Positions 1 to 8,411 of a stretch of 64,000 nucleotides of DNA are shown here, piece after piece. Source of the stretch: Aliiroseovarius sp. F47248L (lineage in GTDB: Bacteria > Pseudomonadota > Alphaproteobacteria > Rhodobacterales > Rhodobacteraceae). Location: contig NZ_JALKBF010000001.1 in NCBI RefSeq assembly GCF_023016085.1, positions 1,488,001 through 1,552,000 of the forward strand. Direction: 5' to 3'. Each line of letters starts with the position of its first letter. Position 1 is the stretch's first letter. The notes beneath the pieces were generated by a model that worked only from the letters and a program-made list of their open reading frames with translations, was not told where the DNA came from and made no database searches. The position numbers and the translations under genes are program-made.

Positions 1-2
1 TA

Positions 3-440
3 CTGGCGGTCGCCGCGCGAACGAAACGCATCGCTTGTATAATTCTCGAAGATGGTATGCCGGTCACCTGGGACGCAGCCGGGAAGAAAGCAAAATCACC
101 GGAAAAAGCCGCCAGGAAACTCCGGGACTGGATCACGGAACACAAGCCCGACGTCTTGGTCAGCGAGAACCCTGACTCTGCGGCGAGGAAAGGCAAACGA
201 CAGATTGCCATTCTCAAAGCCTTTCAGTCAGTTGGAGAAGACCTACCTATCCGCAATCTCGTCGTCAGCCGAGAACGAAGGTTTGCCAACGTCTACGAAG
301 AAGCTTCAGCTTTCGGTGAGCAGTTCCCAGACTTGGCAGGGCTGGTTCCAAAACATGCCAAGCCCTGGGAAAGCGAAGGACACAACGTGGTCTGTTTCGA
401 GGCATTGGCGTTGGCGCGTGACGCGGAGCTGTTGGGATGA
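3..440 (+). CDS. Partial hypothetical protein, RNase H/RuvC-like fold suspected
   Basis: An open frame enters from the left edge (first full codon at 3) and stops at TGA 438-440, giving 145 visible residues. A methionine lies at 57, but the frame upstream reads as coherent protein, so the true start is outside the window. Three blocks resemble the RNase H-like fold of RuvC-type nucleases: a first hydrophobic strand (RIACIILEDG), a second ending in an acidic residue (DVLVSENPD), and a C-terminal helix rich in Ala and Leu with an acidic residue (CFEALALARDAELL). The assignment is a fold-level inference. The catalytic Asp expected on the first strand is not obvious. It shares its strand with the mobilisation genes downstream, but the spacing does not suggest one operon. 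Confidence 0.45.
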   Translation: MAVAARTKRIACIILEDGMPVTWDAAGKKAKSPEKAARKLRDWITEHKPDVLVSENPDSAARKGKRQIAILKAFQSVGEDLPIRNLVVSRERRFANVYEEASAFGEQFPDLAGLVPKHAKPWESEGHNVVCFEALALARDAELLG

Positions 441-555
441 TTTCAATGATAGATCGGGACCAGAAAAACCGAGTCAAAGTAACGTATGCTCGATGACATA
501 CTCACCGAGATCTTGCCGCCGCGCTTTGCTGCGGCTTTCTCGATTTTGACGCGAA

Positions 556-572
556 CACTCAACTATTGAGTG
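556..572. promoter_or_regulatory. 7-bp inverted repeat upstream of membrane-protein gene
   Basis: CACTCAA (556-562) and TTGAGTG (566-572) form a perfect inverted repeat with a 3-base spacer, 62 bases before the start codon at 635. The position suits an operator or promoter-proximal site. No T-run follows, so it does not look like a terminator. No regulator can be named. Confidence 0.35.
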
Positions 573-634
573 AGCACCTGTTAGAGTGCAGGATAGCAGC
601 TATTAACAAGAGTATTTATTGGAAGGGATGGATT

Positions 635-1402
635 ATGGCAGATCGCCTACGGTCATATGACGTTGCAAGAAAGACATTCAGTTTTTTAGAATTCATTGGA
701 TGGAGCGTTGTTGTGCTCGGGATCTTTGTTGGCCTTATCTTGGCCAGTAGTGCCGGACGCTATGCAGGAGATGGTCAGAAATTCTTGCTATTCTTAACGG
801 GCGCGAGCGGCTCTTTGATTGGTCTATTTTTGGTCGGGGCTGTTCAGAACTGGCGAGCGGGTGTTGACTCCGCCGAATACGGCCAGCAAGCACTAAAAGT
901 GGCCAGAGAGCAGCTCGAGATTTCCAAACAAAGCCTCAAGCGACAAGACACAGATAGTCGCTCGTTCTCAGCTCAGAAGGCCGTTGTAGGGGAGAAACCT
1001 GGGGCTTCGTTCGAGCGCACCGAACCGAGCTTGTCACGTCAATCAAACGGTGAAGATCCTGGCAGGCATCGTGGCCACAACATCTATCATATCGGCAGCA
1101 CTTATCGAGCTGTTGGACAGGTGTTTCCCACACATGCAGATGCCGTGGCCGCAATTGATGCAAAACTGGATGTCCCCGCTATCGAGAACAAGAACGAGGT
1201 GCCGATAGCCAGCATTGTCGAGCCTAACCCGGGGCAAGAAGCGGAAATTGAAGTTGGCGAAACCAAGTCGAGTATAGAGCCAGCCCACACGATCACCGAA
1301 GAGAACGGGAAATTCTTTTATGGCCGCATGGCGTTCTCATCGCGCGAAGCGGCTGAAAAGTACGTCCGCCAGCTTGGGGTAAACCCGAATTTCCGCAGCT
1401 AA
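635..1402 (+). CDS. Hypothetical membrane protein with two transmembrane segments
   Basis: A 255-residue protein I do not recognise. The ATG at 635 is preferred over the upstream ATG at 566 because GGAAGGG sits about 8 bases before it. Two hydrophobic segments lie near residues 16-40 (FLEFIGWSVVVLGIFVG...) and 50-72 (FLLFLTGASGSLIGLFLVG), followed by a charged, Gln-rich, probably cytoplasmic stretch. The C-terminal half holds two similar short modules, about residues 145-170 (YHIGSTYRAVGQVFPTHADA) and 228-250 (ENGKFFYGRMAFSSREAAEKY). Each has aromatic and Gly residues, then a Phe, then a helix starting S/T-x-x-x-A. This suggests a small repeated domain. The gene stands alone between inverted repeats at 556-572 and 1408-1449. 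Confidence 0.6.
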   Translation: MADRLRSYDVARKTFSFLEFIGWSVVVLGIFVGLILASSAGRYAGDGQKFLLFLTGASGSLIGLFLVGAVQNWRAGVDSAEYGQQALKVAREQLEISKQSLKRQDTDSRSFSAQKAVVGEKPGASFERTEPSLSRQSNGEDPGRHRGHNIYHIGSTYRAVGQVFPTHADAVAAIDAKLDVPAIENKNEVPIASIVEPNPGQEAEIEVGETKSSIEPAHTITEENGKFFYGRMAFSSREAAEKYVRQLGVNPNFRS

Positions 1403-1407
1403 ATGAC

Positions 1408-1449
1408 CCCCATACGGACCCCCAACCTCTATGGGTATTCCGTATGGGG
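1408..1449. repeat. 11-bp perfect inverted repeat, possible terminator
   Basis: CCCCATACGGA (1408-1418) pairs perfectly with TCCGTATGGGG (1439-1449) across a 20-base loop, six bases after the stop codon of the membrane-protein gene. The position suits a terminator, but no T-run follows on either side, so an operator or protein-binding site is also possible. Confidence 0.45.
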
Positions 1450-1575
1450 AAACACTCTTGAAATCCGCTGAACATACCAGAACAAGAACCGGCCAATTAG
1501 CATCATGACTTCATCCGCTTTCGCTTCTTCACCCACCACCCCAAAATGTAAAATTAGCCTGCCCGGCTTACCCTG

Positions 1576-1935
1576 ATGCGCGTCTCAATAGATCATCATA
1601 CAATCCGCAAAGGATTGCTTCTGAAGAAGACATACTACGAGGTCCATCTCACCGTTGCCTTTACCCACGAAGAGAAACAGATCATTCGGCAAAGGGGACT
1701 CTTAAAAACTAAGCTTGTTGATCGAAGGCCAGCCAATGCTCGGGTGGATGATCGGGATGAGAAGTTCGAACTGCGCGTCGAACATCTGATGGATGGAAGG
1801 ACCGATCGGTTTCTTTGCGCCACGCCTTCGAAATCCAAAATCTACGAAGAAGATCTTTTGGAAATGTTGAGCCAGATGAAAGCGTGGCTGGACGATAATG
1901 CCGAAACTGGTACCCGAACTGTGGTTGAGTTCTGA
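1576..1935 (+). CDS. Hypothetical small protein, first gene of mobilisation module
   Basis: A 119-residue soluble protein rich in charged residues, with no signal peptide or membrane segment. I do not recognise the family. The N-terminal half contains strand-like stretches (TYYEVHLTVAFT) and an Arg/Lys-rich middle; the C-terminal part is helical (EDLLEMLSQMKAWLDD). Its TGA overlaps the ATG of the VirD4-like ATPase gene (shared A at 1935), so the two are probably translationally coupled and the protein may be an accessory factor of the DNA-transfer ATPase. The start has only a weak ribosome-binding site, so the true start could be slightly downstream. Confidence 0.6.
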   Translation: MRVSIDHHTIRKGLLLKKTYYEVHLTVAFTHEEKQIIRQRGLLKTKLVDRRPANARVDDRDEKFELRVEHLMDGRTDRFLCATPSKSKIYEEDLLEMLSQMKAWLDDNAETGTRTVVEF

Positions 1936-4010
1936 TGCAGCGTTCGGCGTTCGATGACCTCTTCAGCGGATCCGCAGCCTTCGTGATTGTCGCGGGCTTT
2001 CTGGTTCTTGCGATCATCGTGACACCGTTTCTGCTTCTGGGCGCAGCCCTCTACATCGGTATCCGAATGTACCGCGAAAGCCCGAAGCGTTTGGAACGTC
2101 TTGCCCGCGAAGAAACCGAGCTGCTGTACAATCACGCTCTGGCCGGGGACGTCCACCTGACGGAAGATGACGTCGATGCAGCGCTGGCACGTCACTGGCC
2201 ACCCGACATGCCGGAAGCACTGAAGATCCAGCTGCTGGAGATTGGCAAAGAGCTCTTCGTACAGGAAGGGCTGATGCCGGAAATCCCACCGCCACCGGCA
2301 CTCTGCAACACGGTCGAAGGTGCGCGCTATCGGGATATGCTGGCGCGGGTTGGTCAGGCTCGTAGTGACCGGGTGATGGTGTTGTCGGCCCTCGATGTGA
2401 TCTCGCAAAGCCTGGCCACGATTGCCGAGGCTGTGCCGCCAATTGATGGTGATGTTCTCGTCGAGGTCACGCAGTTCGTCCACCCGCTGGGGAACGCCGT
2501 CTCGAGCCTGATCGCTCCGTTCTTCCAGGACAACGATTACAACCATTTCAAGAAGCTTCGTGAACGCCTTGATGCCAATCTTCAGAAGACACACAGGTCG
2601 CAGCCGATCTTTCCGCGCGACTACAAAGGCGATGATGTGGTTGAAACCTACCTGTCCGGCACGGTTCTGAAAGAGCTCTTCCGACTGCGCACACCGTTCA
2701 CGATCCCCGAGAAAAACCGGTTCGAACACACGCATATCGTGGCAGGCTCCGGCCACGGCAAAACCCAGACGCTGCAATACTTCATCGTCAGGGATCTTAA
2801 GGATGTCGAGCGGCACGACAAATCCGTCATCGTGATCGACAGCCAGGGAGATTTGATCAATACGATCCTGAAGGCGAAGACTGTGCCGCCCGATCGGATC
2901 GTGCTGATTGATCCGGAGGACATCGGCTTCCCGGTCAGTCTGAACCTCTTCTCGGTTGGCCAGGAACGGCTGGAGCGCTATGACGATCTGGAGCGCGAGC
3001 GGCTGACCAACTCGATTATCGAGCTCTATGATTTTGTCCTTGGCTCGCTCTTGTCCGCAGGCATGACAGCAAAGCAAAGCGTTGTCTTCCGCTATGTCAC
3101 CCGGCTGATGTTCCACATCCCCGGTGCGACGATCCACACGCTGCGCGAGTTGATGGAACCAGGTGGCACTGACAAGTACCGCGAACACATCGAAAGGCTG
3201 GAGGGCACGCCTCGCCGTTTCTTTGAGACCGAATTCGACAGCAAGGAATTCACCAACACTAAAACCCAGGTGCTGCGCCGTCTTTATGGCGTGCTGGAAA
3301 ACCAGACCTTCGAGCGGATGTTCACGAACCCGCAATCGAAGTTCGACATGTTCACCGAGATGAACGCGGGCAAGCTTATCCTGATCAACACGTCGAAGAG
3401 CTTGCTGAAGGAACAAGGCACCGAGATTTTCGGGCGCTTCTTCATCGCGCTGATTGCTCAAGCCGCTCAAGAACGCGCCACGCTGCCGGACTACGACCGC
3501 TTGCCGGTGATGGTCTATGTCGATGAGGCACAGGACTACTTTGACCAGAACATTGGCGTCATACTAAGTCAGGCCCGCAAATACAAAGTCGGCATGATCA
3601 TGGCGCACCAATACCTGGGTCAGCTCTCAAACGGCCTTCAGGAGGCGTTTGAAGCCAATACGTCGATTAAACTGGCCGGTGGCGTCTCTGCGCGCGATGC
3701 GCGCGCTCTGGCGGGGCAGATGGCGTCCGGCGCAGAAAAGATTCAGGAACAGCCCAAGGGCACCTTCGCCACTTTTGTGCGCGGCCTGACTAAGAACGCT
3801 GTCCCGATCAGTTTCCCGTTTTTTGTTCTGGAGAACCTGCCGCGCGCGTCGAAGGATGAGATAAACGAGATCCGCGATCACAGCCGAAAAACCTATGCTG
3901 AACCATTGCGCAAAAGTGCTGAACATGACGCGCCACCGGAGAACGAGAAAGCAGAAAAACCCGAAGAAAAACAGGATGATGACCCAACATCCCGTTCTCC
4001 AGAGCTCTGA
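1935..4010 (+). CDS. VirD4/HerA-like DNA-transfer ATPase (type IV coupling protein)
   Basis: A 691-residue P-loop ATPase of the VirD4/TraD/HerA superfamily, which in conjugative elements brings DNA to the secretion channel or pumps it. A hydrophobic N-terminal segment (about residues 14-46) would anchor it in the inner membrane. Walker A is GSGHGKT at about 271-277 and Walker B is VMVYVDEAQD at about 525-534. Further motifs fit this group: VIDSQGD near 301 and MIMAHQYLGQL after Walker B. The last 40 residues are Lys/Glu/Pro-rich and look disordered. The start overlaps the preceding gene (TGATG), and the replication-relaxation gene follows after 11 bases. No relaxase is visible nearby, so the substrate is unknown; a role in mobilisation is inferred. 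Confidence 0.85.
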   Translation: MQRSAFDDLFSGSAAFVIVAGFLVLAIIVTPFLLLGAALYIGIRMYRESPKRLERLAREETELLYNHALAGDVHLTEDDVDAALARHWPPDMPEALKIQLLEIGKELFVQEGLMPEIPPPPALCNTVEGARYRDMLARVGQARSDRVMVLSALDVISQSLATIAEAVPPIDGDVLVEVTQFVHPLGNAVSSLIAPFFQDNDYNHFKKLRERLDANLQKTHRSQPIFPRDYKGDDVVETYLSGTVLKELFRLRTPFTIPEKNRFEHTHIVAGSGHGKTQTLQYFIVRDLKDVERHDKSVIVIDSQGDLINTILKAKTVPPDRIVLIDPEDIGFPVSLNLFSVGQERLERYDDLERERLTNSIIELYDFVLGSLLSAGMTAKQSVVFRYVTRLMFHIPGATIHTLRELMEPGGTDKYREHIERLEGTPRRFFETEFDSKEFTNTKTQVLRRLYGVLENQTFERMFTNPQSKFDMFTEMNAGKLILINTSKSLLKEQGTEIFGRFFIALIAQAAQERATLPDYDRLPVMVYVDEAQDYFDQNIGVILSQARKYKVGMIMAHQYLGQLSNGLQEAFEANTSIKLAGGVSARDARALAGQMASGAEKIQEQPKGTFATFVRGLTKNAVPISFPFFVLENLPRASKDEINEIRDHSRKTYAEPLRKSAEHDAPPENEKAEKPEEKQDDDPTSRSPEL

Positions 4011-4021
4011 TTCCTGCTAGC

Positions 4022-4918
4022 ATGCCGGGCATGAAGCAGACGGACAGCCTTGGCAGGTCAACATTCCACCACATAGCGCCTCAAACTGGCGTCAGGCCGA
4101 CGAATCGCGAGATCCTTTGGCTCAAGCATATTGAACGCCACGGCCCCCTATCATCGCAGTATCTCTATGAATTGACACGTGACACGCATCGCTGCAAAGA
4201 TACGGCGCTTCGGCAGATGCAGAAGCTGCGCGCGGGAGGTTTTCTTCGACTGCCTCAGCAACAACGAGCCACCGAACACTCTGATTTCAATCCTTACGTC
4301 TATGATCTGACCAAGGCAGCGAAAGAGCATCTGTTTGATCTGGGGCTAGCGGAACCGACCGTTCGTCCGACAGGCCATTGGTGGCATGGCTTTGCGACGT
4401 CATGTGTGACTAGCTCGATCGATATCACAGCGGCGCAACGCCGTGTTCGCTACATCCCAGCGCACACGATCCTCACCAAGCGGGGCGTAACGCTAGAGAT
4501 CCCGATGAAGCGCGGAAAATTGATACCTGATCAGTTGTTCGCACTCGACTACGGTGGCAGCTTCCGCGCATTCATGCTGGAGGTCGACCGTGGGACAGAG
4601 CCAATCAAATCCACAGCTGCAAGGAAATCGCTTGGCCGTTCGATCGATCAGTATCTTGAAGTGCTCGAACGTCAGCTACAAAAGTCGCACTATGGCCTGA
4701 AGGCAAACATGCTTGTTTTGTGGTTGTTCACAAGCCGGTCCCGACAGGCAAAATTCCTTGATGTTCTAAAGGAAAAATCACATCCCGCTGGAAGGGCAAT
4801 CGTTTCCCAAGCCGTCAATCCCGTGCGACTCTATAAGAACGTCAATGCCGAGCTAGTGCTAGGCGATTGGGCTTCAATTGGATCAAAGCTGTTTCAGATG
4901 ATCGACCTGCCTTCGTAG
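4022..4918 (+). CDS. Replication-relaxation family protein
   Basis: A 298-residue protein resembling the replication-relaxation family found next to VirD4-like ATPases on mobile elements. Residues about 25-95 read as a winged helix (TNREILWLKHIERHG, then CKDTALRQMQKLRAGGFLRL). The C-terminal half has the family's nuclease-like block: IPDQLFAL, then FMLEVDRGTEPI, then a conserved Lys and Tyr (KSLGRSIDQYLEVL). The Asp/Glu pattern recalls PD-(D/E)xK folds; that link is inference. ATG at 4022 or 4031 could be the start, and neither has a strong ribosome-binding site. It lies 11 bases after the ATPase gene, is probably in one operon with it, and converges on hsdR. Confidence 0.75.
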   Translation: MPGMKQTDSLGRSTFHHIAPQTGVRPTNREILWLKHIERHGPLSSQYLYELTRDTHRCKDTALRQMQKLRAGGFLRLPQQQRATEHSDFNPYVYDLTKAAKEHLFDLGLAEPTVRPTGHWWHGFATSCVTSSIDITAAQRRVRYIPAHTILTKRGVTLEIPMKRGKLIPDQLFALDYGGSFRAFMLEVDRGTEPIKSTAARKSLGRSIDQYLEVLERQLQKSHYGLKANMLVLWLFTSRSRQAKFLDVLKEKSHPAGRAIVSQAVNPVRLYKNVNAELVLGDWASIGSKLFQMIDLPS

Positions 4919-4947
4919 ACGACCCGGGGCTTCGAGCCGAGCTTTCC

Positions 4948-7776
4948 CTAGTCGATACCGTCGATGAAAGTCTCAACGAAATCCTTGATTTTGCCGATCA
5001 CGCGTTCCGCGATGCTACCGCGTTCACGGAGCTTCGGGCGCGTTTCCATGATGCCGATGACCTCGTCGCGCATTGGCGGCTTTTCTGTGAACAAGTAGTT
5101 CCCGATGACCCTTTCGAGACCTTCGGCATCCAGTCCTTCGTCCTCCGAAAGCTGCCGGATCGCTTGGCGCTTTTGCTCGGCCCAATAGGTTTCAAATTCA
5201 TCGCCGACATCGGCCTCGGCTGGGATGTTCGGGAAGAGCTCAGCAATGAACCGGGCGATGAGTTCTTTTTTGCTGCGCAGTTGGGCTTCCGTGTCCAGGA
5301 TATCCATGATCGCTTTGCGTTGTTTCGCCTGATCTTCCGGTTTGGAATCCCGCATGTTTTGCAGCAGGGCGATGATATAGCTGACGTTGATTTTATCGCG
5401 GCTGATCAGTTCAACTTCAAAGTCGATATCGTCAAGGATCGACACCTTTTCCTTCTCGTGGTCACTGCGGACCTTGTCGTAGAGATCGAGATACTTGCTC
5501 CTGAAATCTGCGAATAACTGCTCGTTAATTGGCAGGTCATCAAAGCTGAATTGGGTGAAGCAATCCAGGACGTTTTTCACGCGGATTACCTCTCGGAACG
5601 CCTGGATGAACCTGGCTTCGTCCTCCTCAGTTAGAAGGTCATCCACGCTTTCAACAGTCGGCGTTACCTCGAACAGGTTGTCGACCGCCTCCTGGAATTT
5701 TTCGATGTAGTCCTCGTATGGGGCGAGGACGATGTCCTCGATTGCATCCTTGTTGGCAAAGAGTTCGATCGCTTGATCGGTGGCCGGTTTCAGGTTGCGG
5801 AAGCACACCACGTTCCCTTGGGATTTTTTCTGACCCAAGGTTCGATTGGTCCGCGAATATGCCTGAAGCAGTCCGTGGTATTTGAGATTTTTGTCGACGT
5901 AAATTGTGTTCAGCGGTTTGCTGTCGAAACCGGTCAAGAACATGTTCACGACCAGCAGGATGTCGAGCTGCTTCGCTTTCACGCGCTTTCCGATATCCTT
6001 GTAGTAGCCATAGAAATTGTCGGTCGAGAAGTTGGTGCCGAACATGCTGTTGTAATCATCGATATACTCATCAAGCTTGTCGCGGCTGTGTTTGTTGATC
6101 GGGGTATCGTCGCATCCATCAGGAATGATGTCGGTATCGATGAAACCAGCAACTTCCTGGTCATCCTCGTTGGCTTGGTATGAGAAGATCGTACCAATGC
6201 GCAGATTGTGCCCTCCTGCGCCTTTTTTAGCCCGTAGCAGCTCGTAATAGGCGCAAAGGGTCTTCACGTTGCTAACGCAGAAAATGGCCGTGAATTCGCG
6301 GCTGTGTGTCTTCCGGGCATGGTTGGCAATGATGTAGTCAGATACCTTGTCCAGTCGCTCCGGCGCTTCCATCACTTCGGCGGTGTCAATCGCCTCGACT
6401 TCGATATCAGCAATTTCGTCCTTTTGCTTCACCGTCCGGATGTACTCAACTGAAAACTTCAGAACGTTCTCGTCACGGATCGCATCAGTGATGACATATT
6501 TGTGCAGACAGTCGCCAAAGAGGTCCTTTGTCGTGCGTTTGCCAAGTGCGTTCTTGGAGGCGTTCTTCGCGAAGATCGGCGTGCCAGTGAATCCGAACAT
6601 CTGGACGTTTGGGAAGTACTCAACAATCCGGCGATGCGTGTCGCCAAACTGGCTGCGATGGCACTCGTCGAAAATGAACACCATGTGCTTGTCCTTAAGC
6701 GCATCCATCTTCTCTAGGTGCTTCTGTCGACTGATCGCAGTGTTCAGCTTCTGCAAAGTGGTCACGATGATCGGCGTGTCGTCGGTGAACTGCTGGACCA
6801 GGCTGCGGGTGTTGTTGGTGCCATCAATGCTGCCAGGGCTGAAACTGTTGAACTCCTTGATCGTCTGGTAGTCGAGGTCCTTACGGTCAACGACAAAAAC
6901 CACCTTGTGGACGTTCGGCGACTGGGTGAGGATCTGCGCCGTCTTGAACGAGGTAAGAGTCTTGCCTGATCCAGTCGTGTGCCAGATGTACCCGTTTTTC
7001 TCGGTGTTCTTGACCCGCTCAACGATCGCTTCGACCGCATAGTACTGGTAGGGCCGAAGCGCCATCAAAGTTTCATCGCTCTCATTCATAACGATGTACT
7101 TGGTGATGATCTTCGACAGCTGACACTTTTCAAGGAAGGCCTCGGCAAACTCGGACAGTTGCGCGATCTTTTTGTTGTCTTCATCGGCCCAGAAGAACGT
7201 CTGCTTGAAGTCGCGCTTATGGATTGGGTTGTTGGCGTAGTACTTGGTGTTGACCCCGTTCGAGATCACGAAAATCTGGATGTAGCCGAAGAGCCCATAG
7301 CCCGCCGAAAACGAGTGGCGGTGATAGCGGTTAGTCTGGTTAAACGCCTCTTTCATCTCAAGGCCACGACGCTTTAGCTCGATCTGCACGAGCGGCAAGC
7401 CGTTGACCAACAGCGTCACGTCATAGCGGTTGGTGTACTTGCCGGTCATGGTGACCTGGTGCGTCACCTGGTACTGGTTCTTGCACCACTGGATCTGATC
7501 GATCAGCTCGATGTAACCAGTCGTGCCGTCATCCCGTGTGTAATCGATCTTGTCGCGCAGGATTTTGGCCTTCTCGAAGATTTTACCCTTGGCCAGCTTG
7601 TTGAGAACCTGATTGAACTCTGCATCGCTGAGCGTCATGCCGTTGTGGATTTCGAGCTGGGCCTTCAGATTTTCGACCAGGGCCGTTTCGTCAGGAATCG
7701 AGACCTTCGAAAATCCCAAGGTTTCAAGTTGGGCGACGAGGTTGTTTTCGAGCTGTTGTTCTGACTGGGTATTCAT
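4948..7776 (-). CDS. hsdR: Type I restriction enzyme, R (motor/nuclease) subunit
   Basis: A 942-residue HsdR. With HsdM and HsdS it cuts DNA lacking the host methyl mark after ATP-driven translocation. The N-terminal nuclease domain shows D119 (NRYDVTLL), then E133 and K135 (IELKRRG), followed by the conserved QTNRYHRHS block. The superfamily 2 motor has Walker A TGSGKT at about 268-273, DECH at 370-373, and FGFTGTPIF as motif III. Length and domain order are normal, with no break. It is the last gene of the minus-strand operon, 8 bases after the Abi-like gene. Because hsdM carries a stop codon, the intact HsdR may be idle in this strain. Its 3' end converges on the replication-relaxation gene. 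Confidence 0.95.
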   Translation of the reverse strand: MNTQSEQQLENNLVAQLETLGFSKVSIPDETALVENLKAQLEIHNGMTLSDAEFNQVLNKLAKGKIFEKAKILRDKIDYTRDDGTTGYIELIDQIQWCKNQYQVTHQVTMTGKYTNRYDVTLLVNGLPLVQIELKRRGLEMKEAFNQTNRYHRHSFSAGYGLFGYIQIFVISNGVNTKYYANNPIHKRDFKQTFFWADEDNKKIAQLSEFAEAFLEKCQLSKIITKYIVMNESDETLMALRPYQYYAVEAIVERVKNTEKNGYIWHTTGSGKTLTSFKTAQILTQSPNVHKVVFVVDRKDLDYQTIKEFNSFSPGSIDGTNNTRSLVQQFTDDTPIIVTTLQKLNTAISRQKHLEKMDALKDKHMVFIFDECHRSQFGDTHRRIVEYFPNVQMFGFTGTPIFAKNASKNALGKRTTKDLFGDCLHKYVITDAIRDENVLKFSVEYIRTVKQKDEIADIEVEAIDTAEVMEAPERLDKVSDYIIANHARKTHSREFTAIFCVSNVKTLCAYYELLRAKKGAGGHNLRIGTIFSYQANEDDQEVAGFIDTDIIPDGCDDTPINKHSRDKLDEYIDDYNSMFGTNFSTDNFYGYYKDIGKRVKAKQLDILLVVNMFLTGFDSKPLNTIYVDKNLKYHGLLQAYSRTNRTLGQKKSQGNVVCFRNLKPATDQAIELFANKDAIEDIVLAPYEDYIEKFQEAVDNLFEVTPTVESVDDLLTEEDEARFIQAFREVIRVKNVLDCFTQFSFDDLPINEQLFADFRSKYLDLYDKVRSDHEKEKVSILDDIDFEVELISRDKINVSYIIALLQNMRDSKPEDQAKQRKAIMDILDTEAQLRSKKELIARFIAELFPNIPAEADVGDEFETYWAEQKRQAIRQLSEDEGLDAEGLERVIGNYLFTEKPPMRDEVIGIMETRPKLRERGSIAERVIGKIKDFVETFIDGID

Positions 7777-7784
7777 ATCGTCGG

Positions 7785-8411
7785 CTATTCATTCGTTTCT
7801 AATGCTTGAAATTCATCAAAATAGTTTTCGTAAGCGTCGTAGTCATGCTGATAAAGTAGCCAACTGTAGTACGCACCGCCAATCCGATCACCCTTGGCAT
7901 CAAGCCACTTGTTGAAACCGCCTTCGTCTGAGTGATCGTCGTAGTTCATTTTACCAGAAGACATCTCCAAAATGTGGAAGTAGTAAGCCGCAAAGGATAG
8001 GGCCAAGTTCAACGACATCGCAGCATGCGCTGGGCTAAGCTCCTTCTTCGAGGGCAAATGCCCGTGGGAAATGTCGCCACTTGTGCTGCGGTTGCCTAGA
8101 ATGCGCCCAGCAGGAGTGATCAACGCAGAGAACACTTCTTCATAGAAGTCGGGATCATGCTCATCGAAAAAAGCTTTGGCTCCCTTCAAAATAGCGGTGA
8201 TTTTGGCTGTCTCGATCTTACTGTGAACAGGTGCTTCAGCAGTATTTGCCCAAGCATTCTTGCCCACACATTCGTAGATCGTATTGGCGAGGTCGATCTG
8301 CTTACCCACAGTCGATGCGCCATTGTAGGCTTCTTCTAGTGGCACCCGAAAGGCCTTGGCCTCTGGAAAGAAATCCTTCAAACGATCGTAAACTGTAAAA
8401 GCATCCAACAT
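7785..8411 (-). CDS. Abi-C-like protein embedded in hsd operon
   Basis: A 208-residue protein lying between hsdS and hsdR. The middle (RILGNRSTSGDISHGHLPS, about residues 104-122) followed by a helix (SPAHAAMSLNLALSFAAYYFH) matches the pattern of the abortive-infection C-terminal (Abi-C) domain, in which R, G, GD and HG residues precede a hydrophobic helix. The N-terminal part is helical and unrecognised. The start codon overlaps the hsdS stop (TAATG) and hsdR follows 8 bases later, so all three are probably translated from one mRNA. No catalytic RNase or toxin motif is clear. It may be an accessory of the restriction system or a separate defence gene using the hsd promoter. The family call is from pattern memory only. 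Confidence 0.7.
   Translation of the reverse strand: MLDAFTVYDRLKDFFPEAKAFRVPLEEAYNGASTVGKQIDLANTIYECVGKNAWANTAEAPVHSKIETAKITAILKGAKAFFDEHDPDFYEEVFSALITPAGRILGNRSTSGDISHGHLPSKKELSPAHAAMSLNLALSFAAYYFHILEMSSGKMNYDDHSDEGGFNKWLDAKGDRIGGAYYSWLLYQHDYDAYENYFDEFQALETNE

Noticed and set aside
1842..3470. 542-codon minus-strand frame opposite the VirD4-like gene
   Set aside because: It is an antisense shadow: the plus-strand product has complete Walker motifs, while this one has no recognisable domain and no ribosome-binding site.
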